Assembly (NCBI RefSeq): GCF_014646375.1
Contig: NZ_BMNI01000004.1
Span: forward strand, 113,435-177,434
Reading direction: 5' to 3'
Source of the DNA: Nocardioides phosphati
Lineage (GTDB): Bacteria > Actinomycetota > Actinomycetes > Propionibacteriales > Nocardioidaceae
DNA: 64,000 bases
How positions within the stretch are numbered: position 1 is the first letter of the stretch; each line of letters starts with the position of its first letter. The notes beneath the pieces were generated by a model. It was not told the DNA's origin and searched no databases. It saw nothing but the letters and a program-made list of their open reading frames with translations. Positions 53,240 to 61,896 of this stretch are shown here, piece after piece. A program made the translations under genes and the position numbers.

Positions 53240-53694
53240 TGACCGACGCCACCGAGCCCGTGGAGGTCGCCCCCCGCGACCTGCGGATCGACCTCTTCCC
53301 GCACCAGCGTGACTACGCGATCCGCTGGGCCGACATCGACCGCTACGGCCACCTCAACAACGCCGTGCAGTACCTGATGATGGACACCCTCATCAACGAC
53401 TTCGTCGCCGACGCCGCCGGCATGCCGCCGCACCACCTGCCGGCCGTGGGCCTGGTCGTCGAGACCGGCTGCCTCTACCTGCAGGAGATCCTGCCGACGC
53501 ACCAGCTCCGGCTGGGGCTGCGCTGCCTCAAGGTCGGGTCGTCGAGCATCCGCTACCAGGTCGGCTTCTTCGTCGACACGTCCGAGTCGCCGGCCGCGGT
53601 CGCGAAGTTCTCCGTCGTGTACGCCGACCTCGAGACGCGCCGCCCGTCGTCGATCCCGGAGGCCGTGCGCGCCGCCGCCGAGGCGATCCGCTGA
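53239..53694 (+). CDS. Acyl-CoA thioesterase (hotdog fold)
   Basis: 151 residues, TGATG overlap with the ADH stop. YAIRWADIDRYGHLNNAVQYLM is the 4HBT signature with the catalytic Asp. Hydrolyses acyl-CoA. Located between an alcohol dehydrogenase and an alpha/beta hydrolase, suggesting fatty or xenobiotic acyl metabolism. Confidence 0.85.
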   Translation: MTDATEPVEVAPRDLRIDLFPHQRDYAIRWADIDRYGHLNNAVQYLMMDTLINDFVADAAGMPPHHLPAVGLVVETGCLYLQEILPTHQLRLGLRCLKVGSSSIRYQVGFFVDTSESPAAVAKFSVVYADLETRRPSSIPEAVRAAAEAIR

Positions 53695-54605
53695 TGGGTC
53701 ACCGTCCCCTGCGCTCGGTGCCCCTGCAACCAGCCGACGAGTTCACCTTCACCGTCGAGGACGGCACCCGCCTGGCCCTCGAGGCCGACGGGCCCATCGA
53801 CGCCCGGGTCTCGGTGGTCTTCGTGCACGGGTTCACGCTCAACCTGACCAGCTTCCGCAACCAGCGCGCGACGCTGCAGGCGGCCAGTGGTGACGTGCGC
53901 CGGATCTTCGTCGACCAGCGGGGCTTCGGCGGCAGCGAGCGCGGTCCGCGCGGCAAGGCCTCCATCGACCAGCTCGCGCTCGACCTCGCCGAGATCGTCG
54001 AGGCGGCGCCGGGGCGCGTCGTACTCGTGGGGCACAGCATGGGCGCCATGGTCATCCTCGCCCTGGCGGGGCTCCGGCCCGACCTCTTCGGCGGCCGCGT
54101 GCGCGGCACGGTGCTGATCGCCGGTGCGGCGAGCGGCGCCGAGATCGATCTCCACGGCCTCGAGGGCATCGCCCGCCGCATCGCCGGCCCGCTCTTCCGC
54201 ACCCTCCACCGCGGGCGCCCCCTCGTCCGCCTCGCCGGCCGCCTGCCGTACGCCGCGGCCGCGTGGATCTTCCACGACCTCCGCTCCTCGCGCGAGAACC
54301 GCCGGGCCTTCGCCGACATGGTCGTCGCCAACCGCCTCGACGTGCTCGGCGACTACGTGGAGGCGATGTTCGCCTACGACGCCCGCCCGTCCGTCGGCGA
54401 GCTGGGCCGCACCGCCACCGTCGTCGTGGCCGGCAAGAGCGACCTCGTCACGCCCGTCGCCGCCAACCGCCGCATCGTGCAGGCCGTTCGCGACGCGCGG
54501 CTCGTCGTCGTGCCGCACGCCGGACACATGGTGCCGTTCGAGAACGCCCGCGCGGTCGACGAGGCGATCGCGGACGTCGTCGAGAAGGTGCTGGCGCAGC
54601 GCTGA
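53694..54605 (+). CDS. Alpha/beta hydrolase
   Basis: 303 residues, TGATG overlap with the thioesterase stop. FVHGFTLNLTSFRN, DQRGFGGS, nucleophile elbow VGHSMGAMVI, and late Asp (AGKSDLVTP) and His (PHAGHMVPF). Substrate unknown. Third gene of the operon, ending just before a tRNA gene on the other strand. Confidence 0.82.
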   Translation: MGHRPLRSVPLQPADEFTFTVEDGTRLALEADGPIDARVSVVFVHGFTLNLTSFRNQRATLQAASGDVRRIFVDQRGFGGSERGPRGKASIDQLALDLAEIVEAAPGRVVLVGHSMGAMVILALAGLRPDLFGGRVRGTVLIAGAASGAEIDLHGLEGIARRIAGPLFRTLHRGRPLVRLAGRLPYAAAAWIFHDLRSSRENRRAFADMVVANRLDVLGDYVEAMFAYDARPSVGELGRTATVVVAGKSDLVTPVAANRRIVQAVRDARLVVVPHAGHMVPFENARAVDEAIADVVEKVLAQR

Positions 54606-54611
54606 GGCCGA

Positions 54612-54693
54612 TGGCTCCCCAGGTAGGAGTCGAACCTACGTCGCTAGTCCTGATTCAAAGTCAGGCGGGCCCTGCCGGCAGACCAACTGGGGA
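54612..54693 (-). tRNA. tRNA-Gln (UUG), CCA encoded
   Basis: Acceptor TCCCCAG/CTGGGGA, discriminator G, CCA encoded at 54612-54614. Anticodon stem CCTGA/TCAGG with loop CTTTGAA gives anticodon UUG. T arm GTAGG-TTCGACT-CCTAC. The variable loop is nine bases (ACTAGCGAC), longer than the usual four or five. Confidence 0.88.
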
Positions 54694-54737
54694 AAGTGCG
54701 TCGCCAACCCTAGAGCCCACAGCGCGCCCCCGCGCAG

Positions 54738-55178
54738 TCAGAGTGCCTCGATGCGACGCACCAGCGCCTCGCTCGTGTGCCGGACCGCCAGCCCGATGAG
54801 TGGCTTGACCGCGGCAGCGATCGCGTGTCCTGCCGGCCCACCGGGGAGCGTGTAGCTGATGAGCGCCTCGAGGCGCGTGCGTCCGTCGCCGAGGTCGGTG
54901 AACGTCCAGCGCTGGGTGTTGTGGACGCCACTCACCGACTCGATCTCGAGGAGCCGGCCCTGGACCCAGGCGGTGCAGCGGATCCGCGACGTGAGCGTCA
55001 CCCCGAGCTTCATCACGCCGTCGTAGGTGGCGCCCACGCCGTGCGTCTGCGCCGTCACGGGCCGGATCTCGTGCAGGCCGTAGACCCAGTCGCGCGTGTG
55101 CTCGTGGTCGTCGACGTAGGCGAAGACCACGGAGACCGGCGCATCGATCTCCACGCTGTGCTCGACGGTGCTGGCCAC
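54738..55178 (-). CDS. SRPBCC-family (polyketide cyclase/dehydrase-like) protein
   Basis: 146 residues from GTG 55178. VEIDAPVSVVFAYVDDHEHTRDW is the characteristic START-like N-terminus; GDGRTRLEALISY continues the sheet. Binds a hydrophobic ligand, unknown. Confidence 0.82.
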   Translation of the reverse strand: MASTVEHSVEIDAPVSVVFAYVDDHEHTRDWVYGLHEIRPVTAQTHGVGATYDGVMKLGVTLTSRIRCTAWVQGRLLEIESVSGVHNTQRWTFTDLGDGRTRLEALISYTLPGGPAGHAIAAAVKPLIGLAVRHTSEALVRRIEAL

Positions 55179-55215
55179 GCCGTCAGGCTAGCCCGCGCCC
55201 CGCCCCGCCCCGGCA

Positions 55216-55467
55216 TCAGAGCCGGGAGCGGTAGCGCTCCAGGACCTCCTCCACCCGCGCGTCGTCGCGCAGGTGGATCGGGATCAGCAGCTCGGTGACG
55301 ACGTCGGTCAGCTCGGCGACGCGTCGCTGGAGCTGGCGCGCCTCCTGCGCCTCCTCCTCGAGCGCGCGGAGCCGCGCCTCGATCGCGTGAGGTGCCTGGT
55401 AGCGGTCGCGGGCGCGCCGGGCGACGCCCCGGGCCCGGCGTCGGGCGCGGTCAGTGAGCTCGGACAT
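55216..55467 (-). CDS. Small coiled-coil protein (DUF6752-like)
   Basis: 83 residues from ATG 55467. A basic N-terminus ([17 protein letters not shown]) leads to a coiled coil (IEARLRALEEEAQEARQLQRRVAELTDVV) and a short acidic end. Possibly DUF6752, from memory. Start overlaps the stop of the LicD-methyltransferase gene by 17 bp. Confidence 0.6.
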   Translation of the reverse strand: MSELTDRARRRARGVARRARDRYQAPHAIEARLRALEEEAQEARQLQRRVAELTDVVTELLIPIHLRDDARVEEVLERYRSRL

Positions 55468-57019
55468 GGATCTCCTCCTCGAGGTCGGACAGGTCGGGTA
55501 CGGCGCGCGGCCAGCGCACCTGCAGCCGCGCCACGCGCGGGTCCTCACCCGTCGCGAGCAGCTGCTGGTCGTCGACGACGCCACCGGAGGCGGCGATCTC
55601 GCGCGCGACGAGGTCGGGGTCGAGACGGCGCACGAGGCCACCGGGTCCCGGCGACGGCAGTGGCCCGGGGCCGGTGGCGGCGTACTCCAGGTGGAAGGCG
55701 CCGCCGGCGACCGTGGCCATCCGCGCGAGCCGCCACAGGTGGGCGCGGGCGTGCGGGGTGAGGCAGCCGAGCAGCTGGCGGGAGTAGAGCTCGGGCGCGG
55801 ACCGGGCCAGCTGCCCGCCGATCGCCGCGACGAAGCGGAGCTCGTCCAGGAGCAGGCGCTCGGCCGTCACCGGCAGGCCTGCGCGCTCGGCGCGGCGGCG
55901 TACCTGCGCGACCGCCGGACGGGAGAAGTCGTAGGCACGCACCTCGTGTCCCCGGCGCGCGAAGTGCAGTGCATCCCTCCCCCGTCCGGCCCCGAGATCG
56001 ACGACCGGCACCTCGGGCGCGAGCCGCGCGGCGACCACCTGGCCGAACTCCGAGGGCGTCTCCGGACGGCCGCGATGGGCGGCGTGGTGCTCGCTCCAGG
56101 CCGGCATGTCGCTGCGGAAGCCGCGGAGCCAGCCGTCGAGCCGGCGGATGCCCGCGGGCGGGTCGGCGTACTTGAAGGAGGGGTCGGGCGTGCGCCAGCC
56201 CGGGCCGTAGACGAAGGCGAGCATCGCCTCCGGGTCGGCAGGGGCCGGGAAGTCGTGCCCGTGCAGCGACACCGTCGAGACGGGCAGGATCGCGGAGCGC
56301 TCGAGCTGCCCGCTGCGGTTGCCGAGCTGGAAGAAGCGGCCGGCGGCGTGGAAGGCGACGAACACGTCGATGTGGCAGTTCCGGCCGTCGCTGAGCGGCA
56401 GCAGGATCTTGAAATCCCCACCCGACATCCGCAGCACGTCCCACCCGCGGTCGCGCATGACGCGCTCGACGCGGTAGGACTCGCGGATCACGTCGACCGG
56501 GTCCCCGTGGGCGGAGAGGTAGCAGACGTCGGTGTCGGTGTCGTGCCCGAGCATGCGGCCGTCGCGGATCGCGCCGAGGAGCGCGCCGTAGTTGAGGTAC
56601 GCCTCCACGCCGCCCGGTCCGCGCAGGTCCTCCAGCACGCGGCCGGTGCCGGCCAGGATCTCCTCACGCACCACCTCGGACGTGTCCGCGAAGGCCCGCG
56701 CCAGGTGGCCGACCTTGTCGACCGAGAGCGGGTGGCCCTGGCCGTCGACGACGCTGATCCGGCCGTGGCCCGCGCCGAGGGCGACCTCGGCGTCGTGCAG
56801 GACGGTCCCGTCGGTCCGGGTGACCTGCACGCGCGAGCGCCCGTCGAGGTACGGCGCGAGGACATCCGGCCAGCCCACCTGGATGCGCCCCGGCAGCTGT
56901 CGTACGCCGTCGCGCGCCGGCGTCGTCGACCAGACGTAGGCCCCGTCGAAGGAGACCAGGAGCGGCTCGTCCGCAGCCCCCGTGACGGTCAGGCCCACGT
57001 CGTCGACCGAGACGCTCAC
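55451..57019 (-). CDS. LicD-like phosphotransferase fused to a SAM-methyltransferase domain
   Basis: 522 residues from GTG 57019, GTGA overlap with the cytidylyltransferase stop. N-terminal ~100 residues beta-rich. Residues ~137-285 are LicD-like: YLNYGALLGAIRDGRMLGHDTDTDVCYL with metal Asp160, 162 and 164, and HIDVF (219). Residues ~335-450 hold a methyltransferase motif I (VVDLGAGRGRD) and RAYDFSRPAV. LicD enzymes move a phospho-alcohol from a CDP precursor onto glycans. Fused modules may transfer and methylate the substituent. Confidence 0.8.
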   Translation of the reverse strand: MSVSVDDVGLTVTGAADEPLLVSFDGAYVWSTTPARDGVRQLPGRIQVGWPDVLAPYLDGRSRVQVTRTDGTVLHDAEVALGAGHGRISVVDGQGHPLSVDKVGHLARAFADTSEVVREEILAGTGRVLEDLRGPGGVEAYLNYGALLGAIRDGRMLGHDTDTDVCYLSAHGDPVDVIRESYRVERVMRDRGWDVLRMSGGDFKILLPLSDGRNCHIDVFVAFHAAGRFFQLGNRSGQLERSAILPVSTVSLHGHDFPAPADPEAMLAFVYGPGWRTPDPSFKYADPPAGIRRLDGWLRGFRSDMPAWSEHHAAHRGRPETPSEFGQVVAARLAPEVPVVDLGAGRGRDALHFARRGHEVRAYDFSRPAVAQVRRRAERAGLPVTAERLLLDELRFVAAIGGQLARSAPELYSRQLLGCLTPHARAHLWRLARMATVAGGAFHLEYAATGPGPLPSPGPGGLVRRLDPDLVAREIAASGGVVDDQQLLATGEDPRVARLQVRWPRAVPDLSDLEEEIHVRAH

Positions 57020-57447
57020 GAGGCGCGCCCGTCGCCGATCCGCAGCGCGCGGCGCAGCGCCGTGGACGAGGTCTGCAGCGAGTAGGGGAAGTAGACGACC
57101 TCGACGCCGAGGGCGGCCATCTGCGCCTCGAGCCGGTCGCCCTTCTCGGTGCCGCGCCAGTCGTCGCCCTTGAAGAGGCGGTGGAAGCCGACGACGGCGT
57201 GCGCGTCGGCCTTGCTCGGCGTCTCCTCGGCGTAGACCGCGTCGACGATGCCGATGGCGTCGACGATCGCGAGCCGCTCCCCGAGCGGCACGGTCGGGGT
57301 CACGCCCTTGGCGAGCTCGCACATCGCGTCGGAGACGACACCGGCCACGAGCACGTCGCACTGCTCGCGCGCCTGGCGCAGCAGGTTGAGGTGACCCACG
57401 TGGAAGAGGTCGTAGACCCCGGGGACGTAGCCGACGAGCGGACCCAT
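57016..57447 (-). CDS. TagD-like glycerol-3-phosphate/choline-phosphate cytidylyltransferase
   Basis: 143 residues. GYVPGVYDLFHVGHLNLLRQA holds the HxGH motif (His16, His19), and YSLQTSSTALRRAL corresponds to the RTxGISTT-like end. It makes a CDP-alcohol. Its product would be the substrate for the LicD-like protein, which is coupled to it. Confidence 0.88.
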   Translation of the reverse strand: MGPLVGYVPGVYDLFHVGHLNLLRQAREQCDVLVAGVVSDAMCELAKGVTPTVPLGERLAIVDAIGIVDAVYAEETPSKADAHAVVGFHRLFKGDDWRGTEKGDRLEAQMAALGVEVVYFPYSLQTSSTALRRALRIGDGRAS

Positions 57448-57550
57448 GGCGTTGCTCCTTCTCGTTGTTTGTCCAGAAAGTTACTCCACTTTTCATCGAA
57501 GGACCAATTGCCACGCCCGCCTGTCGGCACAGACCCCTAGGCTGCGGGGC

Positions 57551-58684
57551 ATGGACCTGCCCGTGATGCCGCCGGTGCTCCCGATGCTCGCCAAGCCCGC
57601 GAAGGCGTCCGTCGCCTTCAGCCCGGCTGCGGCGGAGAAGCTCGGCGGCCTCGCCTTCGAGCCCAAGTGGGACGGCTTCCGCTGCCTCGTCTTCAAGGAC
57701 GGCGACGAGGTCGAGCTCGCCTCGCGCAACACCAAGCCGCTGACCCGCTACTTCCCCGAGGTCGTCGAGGCGATGCGCGCCCAGCTGCCGGAGCGCTGCG
57801 TGCTCGACGGCGAGGTCTTCGTCGCGATCGGCGACCGCCTCCAGTTCGAGGTGCTCCAGGAGCGGATCCACCCGGCCGTCTCCCGCGTGACCAGGCTGAG
57901 CCAGGAGACTCCGGCGGAGTACGTCGCCTTCGACCTGCTCGCCCTCGGCGACGAGTCCCTCCTCGACCTGCCGTACGCCGACCGGCGGGCGCGGCTCGAG
58001 GAGGCGCTCTCCGGGCTGGCGCCCGTGGCCACCACCAGCGAGGCCACCGGGCGGAGCAGCCGCGTCCACCTGACCCGGATCACCACCGACCCCGTCGAGG
58101 CCGAGGGCTGGTTCGAGCGCTTCGAGGGTGCGGGGCTGGACGGGGTGATCGCGAAGCCGCTGACCGCGGCGTACGAGCCGAACAAGCGGGCGATGCTCAA
58201 GGTCAAGCACGAGCGCACGGCAGACGTCGTCGTCGCGGGCTACCGGCTCCACAAGACGTCCACCGACGAGAAGCCGCTGCTCGGCTCGCTCCTGCTCGGC
58301 CTCTACGACGGCGGCGAGCTCCAGCACATCGGCGTCGCAGCCAGCTTCACCGCGGCGCGGCGGGCCGAGCTGGTCGACCAGCTGGCCCCGCTGGTCTGCG
58401 ACATCGCCGACCACCCGTGGGGGCGCTGGCAGGAGCTCCTGACCGCCAACCCCGACCGCGTGCCCGGCACGCAGAGCCGCTGGAGCCAGGGCAAGGACCT
58501 CTCCTTCGTCCCGCTGCGGCCCGAGCTGGTGCTCGAGGTCGGCTACGACCACATGGAGGGGCGACGCTTCCGCCACACCGCGCAGTTCAAGCGGTGGCGC
58601 CCCGATCGCGACCCGGCGTCGTGCGGCTACGACCAGCTCGAGGAGCCCGTGAGCTACGACCTGTCAGAGGTCCTGTCGGGCTGA
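57551..58684 (+). CDS. ligC: ATP-dependent DNA ligase LigC-like
   Basis: 377 residues from ATG 57551. Adenylation lysine K39 in FEPKWDGFR, VLDGEVFVA (motif III), DGVIAKPL (IV) and MLKVKHERTADVVVAG (V). C-terminal OB fold with VLEVGYDHMEG. No polymerase or nuclease domain, unlike LigD. Partner polymerase domain at 60737-61813. Confidence 0.92.
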   Translation: MDLPVMPPVLPMLAKPAKASVAFSPAAAEKLGGLAFEPKWDGFRCLVFKDGDEVELASRNTKPLTRYFPEVVEAMRAQLPERCVLDGEVFVAIGDRLQFEVLQERIHPAVSRVTRLSQETPAEYVAFDLLALGDESLLDLPYADRRARLEEALSGLAPVATTSEATGRSSRVHLTRITTDPVEAEGWFERFEGAGLDGVIAKPLTAAYEPNKRAMLKVKHERTADVVVAGYRLHKTSTDEKPLLGSLLLGLYDGGELQHIGVAASFTAARRAELVDQLAPLVCDIADHPWGRWQELLTANPDRVPGTQSRWSQGKDLSFVPLRPELVLEVGYDHMEGRRFRHTAQFKRWRPDRDPASCGYDQLEEPVSYDLSEVLSG

Positions 58685-58742
58685 GCCACAGGGCCTGTCC
58701 GGGCGACGTACGCATGTCTAGAGTGGAGATCAGGAGGCGATC

Positions 58743-59303
58743 ATGATGGCCGGAACCGAACCGACGTACGACGTGGTGCTGCTCGCCGAGCAGGCCCTCT
58801 CCGACGTGGACGCGCACGAGGTCGTGGCGCTCCACGAGGAGCTCGAGACCGACCAGGAGGTCGTCTACCACGTGCTGATCCCCGTCGAGGACGCCGCGGC
58901 GCGCGTCGAGGCGACCCTCGGGACCCTCGGTGCCGGCGAGCCCCTCGTGGCGCCGGCGATGGCGATGAGCGACCTCGACATCGAGGAGGTCCGCAAGGAG
59001 TGCGTCCAGCGCTCCAGCGAGGCCCTCCAGACCAGCCTGGCCAAGCTCCGCGCCGCCGGGGCCGAGGCCGAGGGCCACACGGTCGACGAGGCACCGGTCG
59101 ACGCGCTGGCCAAGGCGATCGCGGCGGTCGACGGCCGCGAGGCGATCATCCTGACCCGGCCGCACCTGGTGGCCGAGTTCTTCCACCTCGACTGGACCTC
59201 ACGCGCGCGCCGCAAGCTCGAGGTGCCGGTGCTCCACCTGCTCGAGCACGAGACGCTCGTCGAGCAGTCGGCGGGCGCGGGCGAGGGCGTGACCGGCGCC
59301 TGA
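58743..59303 (+). CDS. Hypothetical Usp-like protein
   Basis: 186 residues after AGGAGG. TYDVVLLAEQALSDVDAHEVVALHEE, and AIAAVDGREAIILTRPHLVAEFFHLDWTSRARRKLEVPVLHLLEHE resemble a degenerate universal-stress fold. Function unknown. Between LigC and the lipase. Confidence 0.6.
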   Translation: MMAGTEPTYDVVLLAEQALSDVDAHEVVALHEELETDQEVVYHVLIPVEDAAARVEATLGTLGAGEPLVAPAMAMSDLDIEEVRKECVQRSSEALQTSLAKLRAAGAEAEGHTVDEAPVDALAKAIAAVDGREAIILTRPHLVAEFFHLDWTSRARRKLEVPVLHLLEHETLVEQSAGAGEGVTGA

Positions 59304-59330
59304 CGCCGGCCCCGCTGCTCCCCCGCCGGA

Positions 59331-60656
59331 TCAGGCGGGGGCGAGCGGCGTCAGCGGGTTGCCCGGGCGGATCGTCGAGCAGTTCGACGGCGCCGGGCTG
59401 GTGCCGAAGCGCTGCATGAGCCACGTCGTCGCCTGCGGCAGCCAGAGCGTGACCGTCGTGAAGTGGCTCAGCGGGTACTCCCGGTGCAGGACGCGCACGC
59501 CGTCCGCGCAGTACCTCCGGGCGAGCGAGCGGACGTCGCCGGCGATCATCACGCCGTCGCCGGCCCCGATGCCCGGCGTGCTGCCCGACGTCCCCTCGAG
59601 CTCGCCGGCGGTGCCCTGGCCGATGAACATCGGCACGGTCGGGCTCGGCCGCCGGCCGAGGTTGAGCTTGTTGACCGTCGACACGAAGATCGGGATGGAC
59701 GCCGGGTCGGCGTAGGCGGGCTTGACCAGCTTCTTCCAGGTCAGCCCCGGATAGGCGCCCAGCACCTGGCTGATCGGCGCCTTCTGCATCTTGGCGTAGA
59801 CGGTCCGGCCGTAGTCGCTGAGGTACGGCGTGAGGTCGATGCCGAAGGAGCGCGAGACGCCGACGATCGCCATCGGGATGACACCCGCCCACACCAGGCT
59901 GCCGTCGACGTACGCGAGGTTGGCCGAGGGGCGCACCAGCACGCCGCCCTCGGCGGCACCGACGAGGCGCTTGTTGATCCCCGGGGCGTACGTCGGCGCG
60001 AGCATGGCGGCCCAGTTGGTGGCGATCGCGCCGCCGGAGTAGCCGATCAGGCCGGCGCGGGCGCCGGGGGCGATGCCGGTGCCGGTGGCGTGGAAGGCGG
60101 CGCGCAGCGAGTCGAGGGTGACCCGGCCGTACTCCGGGCCCGCGGCGAAGTCGGCCGTCGGTCCCTCGGTGTCCGCGATGACGAGCGCATAGCCCTGGAG
60201 CAGGAACGACACCATCATCGTCGTCTCGGCGTGGCCCGAGAGGCCACCCGGGTTCAGGCCACCGGCGATCGCCCGCGACGGACCGTCCTCGGGGTTGAGC
60301 GAGTCGTAGAACGACCCGTAGCCGATCACCTTCGAGGTGGCGCCGGTCAGCGGCCGGATCACCGAGGTCACCCCGGCGATCGCCCGGCCGCGCTGGTCGG
60401 TCGTGCGGAAGACGATCTGCCGGACCGACAGGGGCGTCGCGATGCCGGCCAGGGAGTACGGGATCGTGCGGGTCTTGAGGACCGCGCCCGGGGCGTAGTC
60501 GGAGAGCGGCCGGCTCCCGCTGTAGGTGAAGAACGGGTCCGGGGTCGCAGCCGTCGCCGACGCCTGGACCAGGCCCGGCGCGAGCAGCGACGCCAGCGTG
60601 ACGACGAGGGCGAGCACCCTCCGGACCGAGGCACGACGACCCGAGGTCTCCACCAT
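59331..60656 (-). CDS. Secreted triacylglycerol lipase (LIP family)
   Basis: 441 residues from ATG 60656 (GGGGGAGTTGTC upstream). Signal peptide to about residue 37. IGYGSFYDSLNP, the nucleophile GYSGGAIATNWA, and GAAEGGVLVR place it in the LIP family of secreted lipases. Hydrolyses lipids outside the cell. Confidence 0.87.
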   Translation of the reverse strand: MVETSGRRASVRRVLALVVTLASLLAPGLVQASATAATPDPFFTYSGSRPLSDYAPGAVLKTRTIPYSLAGIATPLSVRQIVFRTTDQRGRAIAGVTSVIRPLTGATSKVIGYGSFYDSLNPEDGPSRAIAGGLNPGGLSGHAETTMMVSFLLQGYALVIADTEGPTADFAAGPEYGRVTLDSLRAAFHATGTGIAPGARAGLIGYSGGAIATNWAAMLAPTYAPGINKRLVGAAEGGVLVRPSANLAYVDGSLVWAGVIPMAIVGVSRSFGIDLTPYLSDYGRTVYAKMQKAPISQVLGAYPGLTWKKLVKPAYADPASIPIFVSTVNKLNLGRRPSPTVPMFIGQGTAGELEGTSGSTPGIGAGDGVMIAGDVRSLARRYCADGVRVLHREYPLSHFTTVTLWLPQATTWLMQRFGTSPAPSNCSTIRPGNPLTPLAPA

Positions 60657-60736
60657 GACAACTCCCCCGCACAGCCGAGGCCCCGCGGCCATCGGTCGGC
60701 ACATCGTCCGCACTGGCAACGGGTGCTGTCAATGGG

Positions 60737-61813
60737 TCACTCGATGCGGTTGCCCTCGGCGTCCCAGTGCTCGGCGACCTTCTTCGAGGGCTGCACCCGC
60801 GGAGGCTCACCCGGCATCTTCGGGTAGTCCGGCGGCCAGTTGGCCTCGTGCGGCTCGGCCTCCCACAGGTCCAGCAGCGGCTGCAGGTCGCCCTGCTCCC
60901 CGGCGTACGACGGGTGGTCGCCGCGGGCGACGCGCTCGCGGACGGTGACCAGGTTGAAGGCGCGGGGGTCCTCGACCTCCGCGAGCTCCGCCCAGGTGAC
61001 CGGGGTGCTGACGGGCGCTCCGGGGAGAGGGCGCAGCGAGTAGGCGGAGGCGATCGTGCGGTCGCGGTTGTTCTGGTTGAAGTCGACGAAGATCCGCTCG
61101 CCGCGCTCCTCCTTCCACCACGCGGTGGTGACGCCGGCGTCGCGCTTCTCGAGCTCGCGGCCGAAGGCGAGCGCCGCGTGGCGGACCTCCTCGAAGCCCC
61201 ACTCCGGGCGGATCGGCACGAAGATGTGGACGCCGCGGTTGCCGCTGGTCTTGGGCAGGCCGGTCAGGCCGAGCTCGACGAGCAGGTCGTTGGCGAGCCC
61301 CGCGACGCGCACGGCGTCGCGGAAGGTGGTGCCGGGCTGCGGGTCGAGGTCGATGCGCAGCTCGTCGGGATGGTCGGTGTCGGCCCGACGGCAGGGCCAC
61401 GGGTGGAAGGTGAGCGTGCCCATCTGGGCCGCCCAGACCGCGGTCGCCGGCTCGGTCAGGCAGACCTCGTCGGCGGTGCGGCGACTGGGGAAGGCGATGC
61501 GGGCGGTCTCGACCCAGTCGGGAGCGCCCTTGGGGATCCGCTTCTGGTAGAAGCCGTCGGCGTCCTTGTCCTGCGGGCCGGTGGCGAGCTTCATGCCCTC
61601 GCGCCAGCCGTCGGGCCACCGCTCGAGTGCGGTCGGACGGTCGTGGACCCACTCCTGCATCGCCTCGCCGACGGCCGCGAAGTACTCCGCCACGTCGAGC
61701 TTGCTGATCGCCGGGGTCCGGTCGGTGGCCTCGTAGATCACCCGGTCCGGGCTGGAGATGCGGACCTCGCGGCCGCCCGCCTCGACGTACGCCTCCTTGC
61801 GACTGCCTGCCAT
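60737..61813 (-). CDS. LigD-type DNA polymerase/primase (PolDom) protein
   Basis: 358 residues. FYQKRIPKGAPDWVETARI, RIDLDPQPGTTF (catalytic DxD), TSGNRGVHIFVPI and RIFVDFNQNNRDRTIASAYSLRP are the archaeo-eukaryotic primase fold. A standalone Prim-Pol; with LigC it forms a two-gene set resembling LigC/PolD repair systems, though here separated by two genes. Confidence 0.92.
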   Translation of the reverse strand: MAGSRKEAYVEAGGREVRISSPDRVIYEATDRTPAISKLDVAEYFAAVGEAMQEWVHDRPTALERWPDGWREGMKLATGPQDKDADGFYQKRIPKGAPDWVETARIAFPSRRTADEVCLTEPATAVWAAQMGTLTFHPWPCRRADTDHPDELRIDLDPQPGTTFRDAVRVAGLANDLLVELGLTGLPKTSGNRGVHIFVPIRPEWGFEEVRHAALAFGRELEKRDAGVTTAWWKEERGERIFVDFNQNNRDRTIASAYSLRPLPGAPVSTPVTWAELAEVEDPRAFNLVTVRERVARGDHPSYAGEQGDLQPLLDLWEAEPHEANWPPDYPKMPGEPPRVQPSKKVAEHWDAEGNRIE

Positions 61814-61896
61814 GGCGCCACGCTACCGAGTGCGCCGCACGACGCGGGGCTCCCACAGCCGCGCCACCTGTCAGTGGTCGGTGGGACGATCGCGGC

